NCBI GenBank assembly: GCA_030612585.1
Contig: JAUWNP010000066.1
Location: forward strand, 1 to 20,477
From: Anaerolineae bacterium
GTDB taxonomy: Bacteria; Chloroflexota; Anaerolineae; B4-G1
Direction: 5' to 3'
Length of the DNA stretch: 20,477 nucleotides
A program made the position numbers and the translations under genes. This document shows, in pieces, positions 7,719 to 15,470 of this stretch. Every line of letters starts with the position of its first letter. Within the stretch, counting starts at the first letter, position 1. The notes beneath the pieces were generated by a model. The model searched no databases, was not told the DNA's origin, and saw only the letters and a list, made by a program, of their open reading frames with translations.

Positions 7719-9391
7719 CACACGTCGGCCTCGCGGGGAGCAACGTCCGCCCGCCCGACAAGTTGATCGTCTGGTTCATCCTCGCGGAAGTGGCAGCCAC
7801 GGCTGTGGCGGTTGTGGCGGGCAGCACTGGCGACGATGAGGCCGCACTGGCAGGCGTTGCGCAGGCCAATCAACCCGTCGCTGAGTCTGGTGCGCCGGTA
7901 GAAACTGTCAATGTCCTCCCACAGGTTGCGTAGGTCGCGCATAGAGCGGGCCAGCCGCCGTTCGCTGCGGGCCAGTCCCACGTAGTGCCACATGATGTTC
8001 TGCAGCGTGCGCATGTCCCCGTAGATGAGCGCCGGGTCGCCCTCGGCCTCCAGCCCCTCTTCCTCCCACGGTGGGATCAAAGCCGGATCGGGCAGTCGCA
8101 GGTCGCCCTGCGCGGCGATGTGACGGGCGGCGCGATCTCCCCACAGCAGCCCCTCCAGAAGCGAGGTCGAGGCCAGGCGGTTGGCACCGTGGACGCCGGA
8201 GCACGTGACTTCGCCCACGGCGTACAAGTTCTCGATGGTCGTGCGGCCCCAGGTATCCACCCACAGCCCGCCGCAGAAGTAGTGGGCGGCTGGTACGACC
8301 GGGATGGGCTGATGGGTGATGTCCACCCCGGCCTCCAGACAGTGCTGGTAGATGGTGGGAAAGCGGATCCGGATCTTCTCGGCCGGCATATAGGAGGCGA
8401 CGTCGAGCAGGACGTGGGGGTAGCCATGCTCCACCATCTCCCGATGGATGGCGCGGGCGACGACGTCACGAGGAGCCAGGTCACCCCAGTGAGGGGCGTA
8501 GTCGTCCATGAAATGGCGCCCGTCAGGGGTGAACAGGCGGCCGCCCTCGCCGCGCACCGCCTCGGAGATGAGAAAGTGCTTGGCTCCGGCCACCGCCAGC
8601 GTGGTGGGGTGAAACTGGATGTATTCGGCATTGATGACCCGCGCATCGGCGCGGTAGGCCATCGCCAGGCCGTCGCCACGGGCCCCGTAGGGATTGGTGG
8701 TGATGCGGTAGATACGCCCTATGCCACCGGTAGCCAGCACCGTCACCCGGGCCAGGTAGCGGTGGACAGCCCGTTCCCGCTGATCGAAAACGTAGGCACC
8801 GGCGCAGCGGATTGGCTGTTCGTAGACGGCCAGTGGGTCCAGCGCGTGGTGGGTCAGCGTGATCAAGTCCACCGCCGTAGCCTGGGTGACCAGTTTGACA
8901 TTGGGCCGCTCCCGCAGCGCGGCGATGAGGGCCTCGATGATGACCTTGCCGGTGGTGTCGCCCAGGTGGAGGATACGCGCGGCGGAGTGGGCTGCCTCGC
9001 GGGTGTAACTGAGTGAGTCGTTGGGCTTGCGGTCGAAGGCTACGCCCGCGCGAGTGATGAGCACCTCCTGCACCAGCCGGGGGCCTTCTTCAGCCAGGAT
9101 GCGGGCGGTCTGGGGGAGCGTGAGGCCGGCCCCGGCCGCCAGGATGTCTTTCACCAGCAAGTCGGCGCTATCCTCCCCGCCCCGCCCCACGATGCCGCCC
9201 TGGGCATAGCGGGTGTTGCTCTCCTCCGGCTCTGCGGCGCGGGTGATGACGACGATCTGCCGCTGGTGGTCTTGCGCCAACCGGAGCGCAGTCGCCGCAC
9301 CGGCGATGCCGCAGCCGATGACAAGCACGTCTGTTTCGAGTGAATGAGTAGATGAGGGATGAGTAGGTGAGGAATGAGTAAATGGGCTCAT
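7718..9391 (-). CDS. nadB: L-aspartate oxidase
   Basis: Predicted 557-residue flavoenzyme that oxidises L-aspartate to iminoaspartate, the substrate of quinolinate synthase, in de novo NAD synthesis. It has an N-terminal FAD-binding Rossmann motif (DVLVIGCGIAGAATALRLA, about residues 21-39). The family segments NTRYAQGGI, FHPTTL, SEAVRGEGG and GANRLASTSLLEGLLWG follow, and then the C-terminal helical domain. The start at 9391 is chosen because its ATG overlaps the nadC-nadA stop (TGATG) and the upstream extension to 9433 would only overlap nadA. Residues 3-17, rich in Ser/Thr/Pro/His, are encoded by a 15-bp tandem array and are unlikely to be part of the fold. Being translationally coupled to NadA suits their shared unstable intermediate. 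Confidence 0.93.
   Translation of the reverse strand: MSPFTHSSPTHPSSTHSLETDVLVIGCGIAGAATALRLAQDHQRQIVVITRAAEPEESNTRYAQGGIVGRGGEDSADLLVKDILAAGAGLTLPQTARILAEEGPRLVQEVLITRAGVAFDRKPNDSLSYTREAAHSAARILHLGDTTGKVIIEALIAALRERPNVKLVTQATAVDLITLTHHALDPLAVYEQPIRCAGAYVFDQRERAVHRYLARVTVLATGGIGRIYRITTNPYGARGDGLAMAYRADARVINAEYIQFHPTTLAVAGAKHFLISEAVRGEGGRLFTPDGRHFMDDYAPHWGDLAPRDVVARAIHREMVEHGYPHVLLDVASYMPAEKIRIRFPTIYQHCLEAGVDITHQPIPVVPAAHYFCGGLWVDTWGRTTIENLYAVGEVTCSGVHGANRLASTSLLEGLLWGDRAARHIAAQGDLRLPDPALIPPWEEEGLEAEGDPALIYGDMRTLQNIMWHYVGLARSERRLARSMRDLRNLWEDIDSFYRRTRLSDGLIGLRNACQCGLIVASAARHNRHSRGCHFREDEPDDQLVGRADVAPREADV
9344..9386. repeat. 15-bp tandem array in the nadB 5' end
   Basis: Three imperfect units beginning ATGAGTA (at 9344, 9359 and 9374) encode the low-complexity NadB N-terminus. 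The unit resembles, in reverse complement, that of the array at 12120-12185 (CTCATTC...). Confidence 0.7.
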
Positions 9392-11355
9392 CAGGATAAC
9401 TCCAACATGCGCTGCAACGCGATGCGCGCCCAATGGGCGGTCTCGGGTTCGACGACGACCGGGTGAAGCACCCCTCCCCTGGTAGGGGAGGGGTGCTCCC
9501 TCTGCACCAATCCCTCCAGCACTTGAGCCAGGTTACGTTGGGTGATCATATTCATCGTGCGGCAGAGGGGTGGGAGGTCGGCCAGCGAGATGATGAACTG
9601 GTCGGGGTGCTCCTGCGCCAGCCGGTGCACCAGGTTGTGCTCAGTGCCGATGGCCCACTCCGTGCCCGGCGGGGCCGCCTCCACCTGGCGCACGATGTGG
9701 GCCGTGGAGCCGGCGTCGTCGGCCAGGCCCACCACCTCCCGCGTGCACTCCGGGTGAACGATGACACGGATGACGGGATGCCGCTCGCGGACGGCGCGGA
9801 CGTGCTCGGACCGAAAACGCTGGTGGACGCTGCAGCAGCCGGGCCAGAGCACAACCTTGGCTCGCCGGATCGCCGCAGAGTCGGCGGGGCGGCGGGTATC
9901 CCACAGCAACGCTTCCTCCGACCCGATGCCCATCCGCAAGGCGGTGTTGCGGCCCAGATGCTGGTCGGGGAAGAAGAAGACTCGCGGCCGCTGCGCCAAT
10001 GCCCACTCCACCACCCGTGCGGCGTTAGAGGAGGTACAGACGACACCACCGTGCCGCCCGCAGAAAGCCTTGAGCGCGGCCGATGAGTTGACGTAGGTGA
10101 CCGGCGTGAACTCGGCCTCGACGTCCAACACCGTGCTCAGGTGCGCCCAGGCCGCCTCGACCGCCTCCAGGCTGGCGGTATCGGCCAGGAAGCAACCGGC
10201 GGCCGGGTCAGGAATGAGCACCGTCTGGTCGGGGCGAGCCAGGATAGCGGCTGTCTCGGCCATGAAGTGCACGCCGCAGAAGACGATGTATCGCGCGTCG
10301 GTGCGGATGGCGTCCTGGGCCAGTTTGAGGCTGTCGCCGCGGAAGTCGGCGAACTGGATAACTTCGTCACGCTGGTAATGGTGGCCCAGGATGACGAGGG
10401 AGTCACCCAGTCGAGATTTGAGATTTGAGATTTGAGATTTGAGATTTGGGGTTTGGGATTTGGAGTTTACGATCTGCATACTGAGGTCGAGGACGGGAGC
10501 CGAATGGGTGAGCGCGCCGACGGAGATATAGTCCACGCCGGTGGCGGCGACGTCGGCGACGCTTTGGAGGGCGACGCCACCGGAGGCTTCCAGCCCCACC
10601 CGTCCAGCGGCAATCTTCACCGCCGCGCGCATCTCATCCAGGCTCATGTTGTCCAGCATGATGCGCTCCACGTCCAGCGGTAGCGTTTCGCGCAGTTCGT
10701 CCAGGTTTCTGACCTCGACCTCAATGGGCAGGTCGGGGCGGGCAGCGCGGGCCTGCTCGATGGCGGCGGTGATCGAGCCAGCGGCGTCAATGTGATTGTC
10801 CTTGATCAACACCATATCGTAGAGACCCAAACGATGGTTCTGCCCGCCGCCCATCCGCACGGCGTACTTCTCCAGGGTGCGGTAGCCCGGGTGGGTCTTG
10901 CGCGTATCCAGGATGGTGGCCTGGGTGCAGGAGACGGCATCCACGAAGGCGCGGGTGAGCGTGGCGATGCCGGAGAGGTGCTGCAGGAAGTTGAGCGCCG
11001 TACGTTCTGCGGCCAACATCCCCCGGCCGGGGCCACTAACCTCGGCCACCAGGTCGCCCGGCACGACCTCGGCCCCGTCGCGGACGCGGGGGGTGAAGCG
11101 GATGCGCGGCTCGACGCGAGTGAAGACCGCCTCGGCGATAGGCAGCCCGGCGATGACGCCAGCGGCCTTGGCGACGATGCGCGCATGGAGAGTCCGGCCA
11201 GCCGGCAACGTGGCCCGGGAGGTAGCGTCGCCCGGGCCGATGTCCTCGGTGATGGCCAGTTCGATGAGCGGCGCGGCGGCTTCAAGGACATCCACTGGAC
11301 GCTGGATACTGGATGTTGGATGCTGGATGCTCGCCAAGTGAGTTTCACGTTTCAC
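9391..11355 (-). CDS. nadC-nadA: Fused quinolinate phosphoribosyltransferase - quinolinate synthase
   Basis: One 654-residue frame carries two consecutive enzymes of de novo NAD synthesis. About residues 22-295 are NadC (decarboxylating quinolinate phosphoribosyltransferase), with ITEDIGPGDATS, LDTRKTHPGYR, GGGQNHRLGLYDMVLIKDNH and the terminal SVGALTHSAPVLDLS. About residues 316-654 are NadA, beginning at GDSLVILGHHYQRDEVIQFADF. All three NadA cysteine ligands of the [4Fe-4S] cluster are present: Cys388 (GCFLAD), Cys537 (VHPEC) and Cys598 (LCRTMNM). The linker (residues 296-315) is encoded by heptamers. Residues 620-630 come from an inserted palindrome. The GTG start at 11355 has GAGG nine bases upstream; GTG at 11295 is an alternative that skips another array. 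NadA normally precedes NadC in the pathway; here its domain is second. Confidence 0.88.
   Translation of the reverse strand: MKRETHLASIQHPTSSIQRPVDVLEAAAPLIELAITEDIGPGDATSRATLPAGRTLHARIVAKAAGVIAGLPIAEAVFTRVEPRIRFTPRVRDGAEVVPGDLVAEVSGPGRGMLAAERTALNFLQHLSGIATLTRAFVDAVSCTQATILDTRKTHPGYRTLEKYAVRMGGGQNHRLGLYDMVLIKDNHIDAAGSITAAIEQARAARPDLPIEVEVRNLDELRETLPLDVERIMLDNMSLDEMRAAVKIAAGRVGLEASGGVALQSVADVAATGVDYISVGALTHSAPVLDLSMQIVNSKSQTPNLKSQISNLKSRLGDSLVILGHHYQRDEVIQFADFRGDSLKLAQDAIRTDARYIVFCGVHFMAETAAILARPDQTVLIPDPAAGCFLADTASLEAVEAAWAHLSTVLDVEAEFTPVTYVNSSAALKAFCGRHGGVVCTSSNAARVVEWALAQRPRVFFFPDQHLGRNTALRMGIGSEEALLWDTRRPADSAAIRRAKVVLWPGCCSVHQRFRSEHVRAVRERHPVIRVIVHPECTREVVGLADDAGSTAHIVRQVEAAPPGTEWAIGTEHNLVHRLAQEHPDQFIISLADLPPLCRTMNMITQRNLAQVLEGLVQREHPSPTRGGVLHPVVVEPETAHWARIALQRMLELS
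9467..9497. repeat. Palindromic element inserted in the nadA 3' region
   Basis: A perfect 14-bp stem (9467-9480 with 9484-9497) with a GGT loop encodes HPSPTRGGVLH, a low-complexity stretch in the NadA C-terminal part of the fusion. It belongs to the same class of in-frame GC-rich palindrome as those at 6015 and 18308 but has a different sequence. Confidence 0.65.
10413..10468. repeat. Heptamer tandem array forming the NadC-NadA linker
   Basis: Eight heptads occur: five exact GAGATTT (10413-10447), then GGGGTTT, GGGATTT and GGAGTTT. On the coding strand AAATCTC repeats contain no stop in any frame, so the array stays open whichever frame enters it. It translates to the N-S-K-S-Q..N-L-K-S linker. 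A change of one unit would shift frame between NadC and NadA. Confidence 0.85.
11295..11329. repeat. Heptamer tandem array (CTGGATG) in the nadC 5' end
   Basis: Five heptads (CTGGACG, CTGGATA, CTGGATG, TTGGATG, CTGGATG) encode the ASIQHPTSSIQRP stretch ahead of the NadC fold. Confidence 0.8.
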
Positions 11356-11377
11356 GTTTCACGTCCTCACGTTTCAG
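11342..11377. repeat. Heptamer tandem array (GTTTCAC) at the nadE/nadC junction
   Basis: Three exact GTTTCAC units, one expanded GTCCTCAC and a final GTTTCAG span the nadE stop, the nadC ribosome-binding site and the nadC GTG start. Its reverse complement (GTGAAAC) is the same unit as the array at 19194-19228. Confidence 0.8.
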
Positions 11378-12098
11378 GCTGGAAGATGGGTGGCATAGTG
11401 CGCTTGTGGTCAGAACGGGCGATCATACCCCGCACCTTCTCCAACGTGGCGGGCTCTATGCCGGAGGTGTCCCCAGCCTCAATGGCCGCCAGCACTCGGT
11501 CGAGTTCGCGGTAGGTGATGCCCATCTCCCCCTCGTCGGTCTGGCCGGGCCAGAGGCCCGCCGAAGGGGGGCGTTCGACGACCTGCTGCGGCACACCCAG
11601 TTCGCGGGCCAGTTCCCACACCTGGGTCTTGTAGAGACTGCCCAGGGGCAGCAGGTCCACCCCCCCATCGCCATGTTTTGTGTAGTACCCGACTTCAATC
11701 TCCGTCCGGTTGCCGGAGCCCAGCACCAGGTAGTTGCGGGACTGGGCCAGGTAATAGAGAGTCACCATCCGCAGGCGGGGCTTGACGTTGGCGGAGGCCA
11801 GGGGATGGTCCGACGGTGGAAGGGCAGCCATCAGTGCGTCGTAGGCCCCGCCCAGGTCCACGGTGATGGTGGGCATAGAGAAGGCATCGGCGACGAGTTG
11901 ACCCAGCGCGGCGTCCTCCGGCTGGGAGTGGCAGGGCATCAGCGCGGCCAGGACACGCTCGGAGCCGACGGCGCGCACTGCCAGCGCGGCAGAGGTGGCC
12001 GAATCCACCCCGCCGCTGAGGCCGGCGACAAAACCCTCGGCGCTGGCACCGGTGAGTCGTTCGCGGAGCCAGGTAGAAATCTGGTCGGAAATAGTCAT
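11367..12098 (-). CDS. nadE: NAD synthase (ammonia-type)
   Basis: Predicted 243-residue enzyme catalysing the last step of NAD synthesis, ATP-dependent amidation of nicotinate adenine dinucleotide. The PP-loop SGGVDS is at residues 28-33. LGSGNRTEIEVGYYTKHGDG and LLPLGSLYKTQV are family signatures, and the C-terminal DHKR is typical. It has no glutaminase domain, so it should use ammonia or depend on a separate source. The ATG at 12098 is chosen because GGAGG lies five bases upstream. It is the second gene of the NAD operon, 98 bases after pncA across a tandem array. It ends 11 bases before nadC-nadA. Confidence 0.92.
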   Translation of the reverse strand: MTISDQISTWLRERLTGASAEGFVAGLSGGVDSATSAALAVRAVGSERVLAALMPCHSQPEDAALGQLVADAFSMPTITVDLGGAYDALMAALPPSDHPLASANVKPRLRMVTLYYLAQSRNYLVLGSGNRTEIEVGYYTKHGDGGVDLLPLGSLYKTQVWELARELGVPQQVVERPPSAGLWPGQTDEGEMGITYRELDRVLAAIEAGDTSGIEPATLEKVRGMIARSDHKRTMPPIFQPET

Positions 12099-12119
12099 CA
12101 GCGCCTCCTTCCTCATCTA

Positions 12120-12185
12120 CTCATTCCTCGTCTATTCATTCCCTATCCACTCATTCCTCGTCTACTCATTCCCTATCCACTCATT
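12120..12185. repeat. 15-bp tandem array between pncA and nadE
   Basis: Four 15-bp units alternate CTCATTCCTCGTCTA and CTCATTCCCTATCCA types (30-bp period), plus a partial fifth. They fill most of the pncA-nadE spacer. The nadE ribosome-binding site lies just outside. Confidence 0.85.
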
Positions 12186-12196
12186 AATCTCACCCT

Positions 12197-12916
12197 CTAG
12201 GTGAGTCGGGCCACGACTTCGATACCATTCAGGGCCATGTGATACAGGAAGATGCGATGCAGCAAGTCGCCGTCATGGGGCAGGGCACCCAGTTCCGCCG
12301 CCATCTCCACCGGCATATCGTAGGTCTGCACACAGTCGGCGGGCACGATAACGCGGGTCTCGCGCTGGCCCAGGACGTTGGCCCGCACGCGCAGGGCCGT
12401 CGCTATATGATAGATGCAGATGTCGGTGCACACGCCGACTACAATGAAAGTAGTGACGGATGGGTGGTCGTCCAACCAGGCTTCGAGATCGGTGCCGATG
12501 GTGGAACTGATGGAGTTCTTGGGGAAGACGGTGAAGAGGTTAGAGAAGGGCAGATCGTTCAATTCGTCAATCGTCTCGCTCTCCTCTGTGCCGGCTACGC
12601 AGTGGGGAGGATAAGCGGAGAACTCGGCGGCATCGGGATCGTGGGTATCTTGGAACAGCAGGAAGTGGCAGCCCCCCAGGTCGTGGACGCGCTGGAAGAG
12701 GCGCAGCACAGCAGGGACGATGCTGGCCGCGCGCGGGCTGGAAAGCGCCCCCTGGTTGCAGAACCCCTTCAACAGATCCTGCGACACCAGCGCGACACGG
12801 GCAGGGTCTTCGAGCACTGTACTCAGGTCAAGGGCGAGCAAATGGGCGTACCACTCGCCCAGCCAGTCCAGGAAGGGTTTGCTGTGAGCAAGCAAGGTCT
12901 CCTGTTGGATGGACAT
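12197..12916 (-). CDS. pncA: Nicotinamidase-type cysteine hydrolase (isochorismatase fold)
   Basis: Predicted 239-residue amidohydrolase converting nicotinamide to nicotinate for PncB. The catalytic triad is visible: Asp47 (VSQDLLKGF), Lys133 (FPKNS) and Cys167 (CTDICIYH). The D-x-H metal-site segment (QDTHDPD) and YPPHCVAGT match nicotinamidases specifically rather than isochorismatases. It is the first gene of the NAD operon, directly behind the NrtR-type operator. The ATG at 12916 follows GGAGGAG at nine-base spacing. An upstream in-frame TTG (12934) lies inside the ribosome-binding site and operator region and is rejected. An N-terminal extension of about 35 residues before the fold is slightly longer than usual. 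Confidence 0.85.
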   Translation of the reverse strand: MSIQQETLLAHSKPFLDWLGEWYAHLLALDLSTVLEDPARVALVSQDLLKGFCNQGALSSPRAASIVPAVLRLFQRVHDLGGCHFLLFQDTHDPDAAEFSAYPPHCVAGTEESETIDELNDLPFSNLFTVFPKNSISSTIGTDLEAWLDDHPSVTTFIVVGVCTDICIYHIATALRVRANVLGQRETRVIVPADCVQTYDMPVEMAAELGALPHDGDLLHRIFLYHMALNGIEVVARLT

Positions 12917-12934
12917 TGCAGTTTTCTCCTCCAA

Positions 12935-12955
12935 TTAGTGTGGGTTTCACACTAA
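12935..12955. promoter_or_regulatory. Predicted NrtR operator of the NAD operon
   Basis: A perfect 21-bp palindrome, TTAGTGTG - 5 bp - CACACTAA, starts at the last base of the pncA -10 box and covers the predicted transcription start. The half-sites and position match the site at the nrtR promoter (17356-17376). Binding would block initiation. Confidence 0.8.
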
Positions 12956-12982
12956 GTATATTCGGAACACGGCGTTTGTCAA
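12955..12982 (-). promoter_or_regulatory. Sigma70-type promoter of the NAD operon
   Basis: On the minus strand TTGACA (12982-12977), a 16-bp spacer and TATACT (12960-12955). It lies between the end of the exporter operon at 13001 and pncA. No clear terminator separates them, so some read-through from the exporter operon is possible. Confidence 0.8.
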
Positions 12983-13000
12983 GAGAGGTGTACTATTGTA

Positions 13001-14209
13001 CTATTGCTCGCGCAGCGCATTCCAGATGCGCCGGGGTGTGAGCGTCGTGCCAGAGAGCAACGTCTGGGCACGGAAGAGACGGGCTGTGACCACCACGACG
13101 AGGTAGGTCGTCGCTGCCAGCAGGATCAGGCCAATGATGGGCTGCCAGACCGGCACGCCGGTGGCCACGAGACGAGTCATCATCGAGACCGGCGCGGTCA
13201 GTGGGAACAGGCTCAAGATGGTGGGCAGCAGCCCGTTTGGCGTCTGGATGAAGGCATTCATCAGCCACAGCGGGATCATCAGCGGCAGCAGCACGAGGAA
13301 CGTGAACTGTTGTCCCTCGCGCATTGTGGGAGCCAGCGCGCCAAGAGCACCCATCAAAGAGGAGTAAAGCAGGTAGCCCAGCAGGAAGTAGAGCAACGCC
13401 CAGACCAGGAAGCCAGGAGGCAGGCTGAAGGCGGCCGCAGCCTCGATACGACCAAGCACGAGCAGACCGACGCTGGCCCACAGTGCCATCTGGAGCAGCG
13501 CAACCGCGCCCAGCCCCACCACCTTGCCCAGCATCATCTCGCGCGGCCGCAGGCTGACCAGCAAGACCTCGATAATGCGGTTCTCCTTCTCCTTCGCCAC
13601 GCTCTGCAACATGAAGCCAGAACTCATGGTGATGACGAAGAAAAAGATGAACAGCGTGGCGTAGGGGACGATGAAGGCCATCGGGCTGCTGACGTCGGTG
13701 CCGCCCTGGGGGGCCAGTGGGACGTTTTTGACCTGATCCGTCGGGTTGACGATCAATCTCGCCAGCGTCTCGTCGCCCACCAGGTTGGTATTGACGATGT
13801 GCCTGATCAGGTCGCTGCTGACCAGGCTCTTGAAGGGATTGTAGTCGCGGTTGACCAGGATCAGGTCGCCGCTAGCGAAAAAATCCGCCGGGATCAGATA
13901 GTAACCGCTGATGTCCCCCGCTTCCAGCGCAGCGTGAGCGGTATCCTCGTCGGAGAAGGCGACCAGCAACTCTGGTGGGACATGGTCGGGAAGCGTCTGA
14001 ATCAGCCCAGCCTGGTCCACGTAGCCGATTGGTTCGTTGGCAGGTGTGACGTTTGAGACTTCCTCTTCCATTACGTTCTGACCCAGCACCTGGCTACCCA
14101 CCTGGAGACCGATGATGAGCAGTGGGAACAGGAAAGTCATCAGCCAGAAAGAAGGTTTGCCCAGCGTGCTGAGAATCTCGTGTTTGATGACAAGCCAAGT
14201 GTTTCTCAC
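13001..14209 (-). CDS. ABC-2 type exporter permease (second subunit)
   Basis: Predicted 402-residue membrane protein of the ABC-2/NatB-like family. A cytoplasmic start with an I-K-H-E segment precedes one helix (about 21-43). A large extracytoplasmic domain follows (about 45-185), and then five or more helices, with the family segment SVAKEKENRIIEVLLVSLRP after the second helix. It resembles its upstream partner along the whole length, so they are probably ancient duplicates forming a heterodimer driven by the ATPase at 15463. The start is GTG, with GGAGGAG four bases upstream, the same ribosome-binding site as its partner. The substrate is unknown; sodium, peptide or drug export are all possible for the family. 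Confidence 0.85.
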   Translation of the reverse strand: MRNTWLVIKHEILSTLGKPSFWLMTFLFPLLIIGLQVGSQVLGQNVMEEEVSNVTPANEPIGYVDQAGLIQTLPDHVPPELLVAFSDEDTAHAALEAGDISGYYLIPADFFASGDLILVNRDYNPFKSLVSSDLIRHIVNTNLVGDETLARLIVNPTDQVKNVPLAPQGGTDVSSPMAFIVPYATLFIFFFVITMSSGFMLQSVAKEKENRIIEVLLVSLRPREMMLGKVVGLGAVALLQMALWASVGLLVLGRIEAAAAFSLPPGFLVWALLYFLLGYLLYSSLMGALGALAPTMREGQQFTFLVLLPLMIPLWLMNAFIQTPNGLLPTILSLFPLTAPVSMMTRLVATGVPVWQPIIGLILLAATTYLVVVVTARLFRAQTLLSGTTLTPRRIWNALREQ

Positions 14210-14222
14210 GTGTCTCCTCCCA

Positions 14223-15470
14223 CTAGTGCCCGCGGATGGCAGTGATGACGGCGCGCAGGCGGAAACGCTGCCCGTAGTTCAACATTCCCACGCGGAAGAT
14301 GCGCGCGGCAGCCCAGATGGCGAATATCGCCGACCCGACGAGCACCAGCAGGCTGGCGGCGAGTTGCCAGGCCGGGATCATTGTCATTCCCCAGCGCATG
14401 GCGATCGTGATATACGCGGTAGTCGGGAACAGCGTCAGGAAGACCGGGATGGGGCCGTCGGGGTTGGTGAACATCAGCACGCTCAGGAAGTAGGGGAAGG
14501 TGAAGAGCATGTTGAGGAGGCCGGCGACCTGCTGTCCTTCCCGGGCCTCGGTGACGGTAGAGCCGATGGCGACCATCATCCCGGCCATCAGCACGAACGA
14601 GGGCAGGAAGTAAACCAGCGAGACGAGGACAAAGTCCCACGGCACCTTGACGTCGCGCAGCGGCTCAAAGAATCGGGCGGCGACGACCAGGCCGATCACG
14701 ACGGCAAGCACCCAGATGAGCAACTGGGTCAGTGCGACGCAGACCAGGCCGGCCGCCTTGCCGCCAATCAACTGCTGCGGCGTGAGCGAGGTCACCAGGA
14801 TCTCCATCGTGCGGTTCTCCTTCTCGTCGGCCACAGCGCGCATCAGATACTGGGCTGAGGTCGTCACGGCAAAAAAGAAGAACAGTCCGGCGATGAAAGG
14901 CAGAAAGACAGTGACAATGCCAAATCCACTGACCTCGCGGCTGCCATCGGCTGAGCGAATAGCCAGGTTAACACCGTCAAAAGCGCGTAAGGCGGCAGGC
15001 TCATCCAACCCGCTGACCAGGTTGGCGCGCACAAAGTCTTCAAAGTCACTCTGGACGGCCTCGCCGGGGGCGTCGTCCCAGTAGTAGAGCTCCAGTTGGC
15101 CCGTGGCGAGGTACTCTTCGGGTACCACGTAGTAGGCCTGGATCTCTTCTGCTTCCAGAGCAACACGGGCTGATGTTTCGTCGGGGTAGGAGCGGATTTC
15201 GACGTCGCTGGCCCGTTCGCGTGCGATCTGTGTCTCAATTCCCTTCGACAAGCTCAGGGCAGGTCCTGGTGGCTGAACGTCGGGATCAAGAGCGCCAGCG
15301 TGATCAACGTATCCCAGTGGCGTGTCATTGCCGCCTCCCATGGCGACGGCGATACCGACGGCCATCACGACGATGATCAACAGCGGCATGCCCAGCGTGC
15401 TTAGCAGAAAACTGCGCTTGCGCACCATCTTGAGATACTCGTGTTTGGCGATCAGGAAGGACTTATGCAT
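14223..15470 (-). CDS. ABC-2 type exporter permease (first subunit)
   Basis: Predicted 415-residue permease, similar to the next gene in layout: an AKHEYLKMVRKRSFLL start, one helix, an extracytoplasmic domain, then RAVADEKENRTMEILVTSLTP and a bundle of helices. The ATG at 15470 has GGAGGAG four bases upstream and lies eight bases inside the ATPase gene, so translation is coupled. In the extracytoplasmic domain, near residue 70, the stretch PALSLSKG is encoded by a short palindromic repeat (15241-15263) absent from the partner permease. It probably sits in a surface loop. Confidence 0.85.
   Translation of the reverse strand: MHKSFLIAKHEYLKMVRKRSFLLSTLGMPLLIIVVMAVGIAVAMGGGNDTPLGYVDHAGALDPDVQPPGPALSLSKGIETQIARERASDVEIRSYPDETSARVALEAEEIQAYYVVPEEYLATGQLELYYWDDAPGEAVQSDFEDFVRANLVSGLDEPAALRAFDGVNLAIRSADGSREVSGFGIVTVFLPFIAGLFFFFAVTTSAQYLMRAVADEKENRTMEILVTSLTPQQLIGGKAAGLVCVALTQLLIWVLAVVIGLVVAARFFEPLRDVKVPWDFVLVSLVYFLPSFVLMAGMMVAIGSTVTEAREGQQVAGLLNMLFTFPYFLSVLMFTNPDGPIPVFLTLFPTTAYITIAMRWGMTMIPAWQLAASLLVLVGSAIFAIWAAARIFRVGMLNYGQRFRLRAVITAIRGH
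15241..15263. repeat. Palindromic repeat in the permease gene (PALSLSKG type)
   Basis: CCCTTCGACAAGCTCAGGG with flanking bases is a REP-like palindromic element, read here in frame as PALSLSKG. A related CCCCTTCGACTGTGTTCAGGG copy lies at 15503-15523. Confidence 0.6.

Noticed and set aside
7985..9016. Long plus-strand frame opposite nadB (and similar long frames opposite pncB, the permeases and the substrate-binding protein)
   Set aside because: These are antisense shadows of well-supported genes in GC-rich DNA. They have no ribosome-binding sites and low-complexity His/Arg/Gly-rich products.
9392..9433. N-terminal extension of nadB to 9433
   Set aside because: It would overlap the end of nadA. 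The ATG at 9391 gives a one-base TGATG coupling like that between nadB and the KptA fragment.
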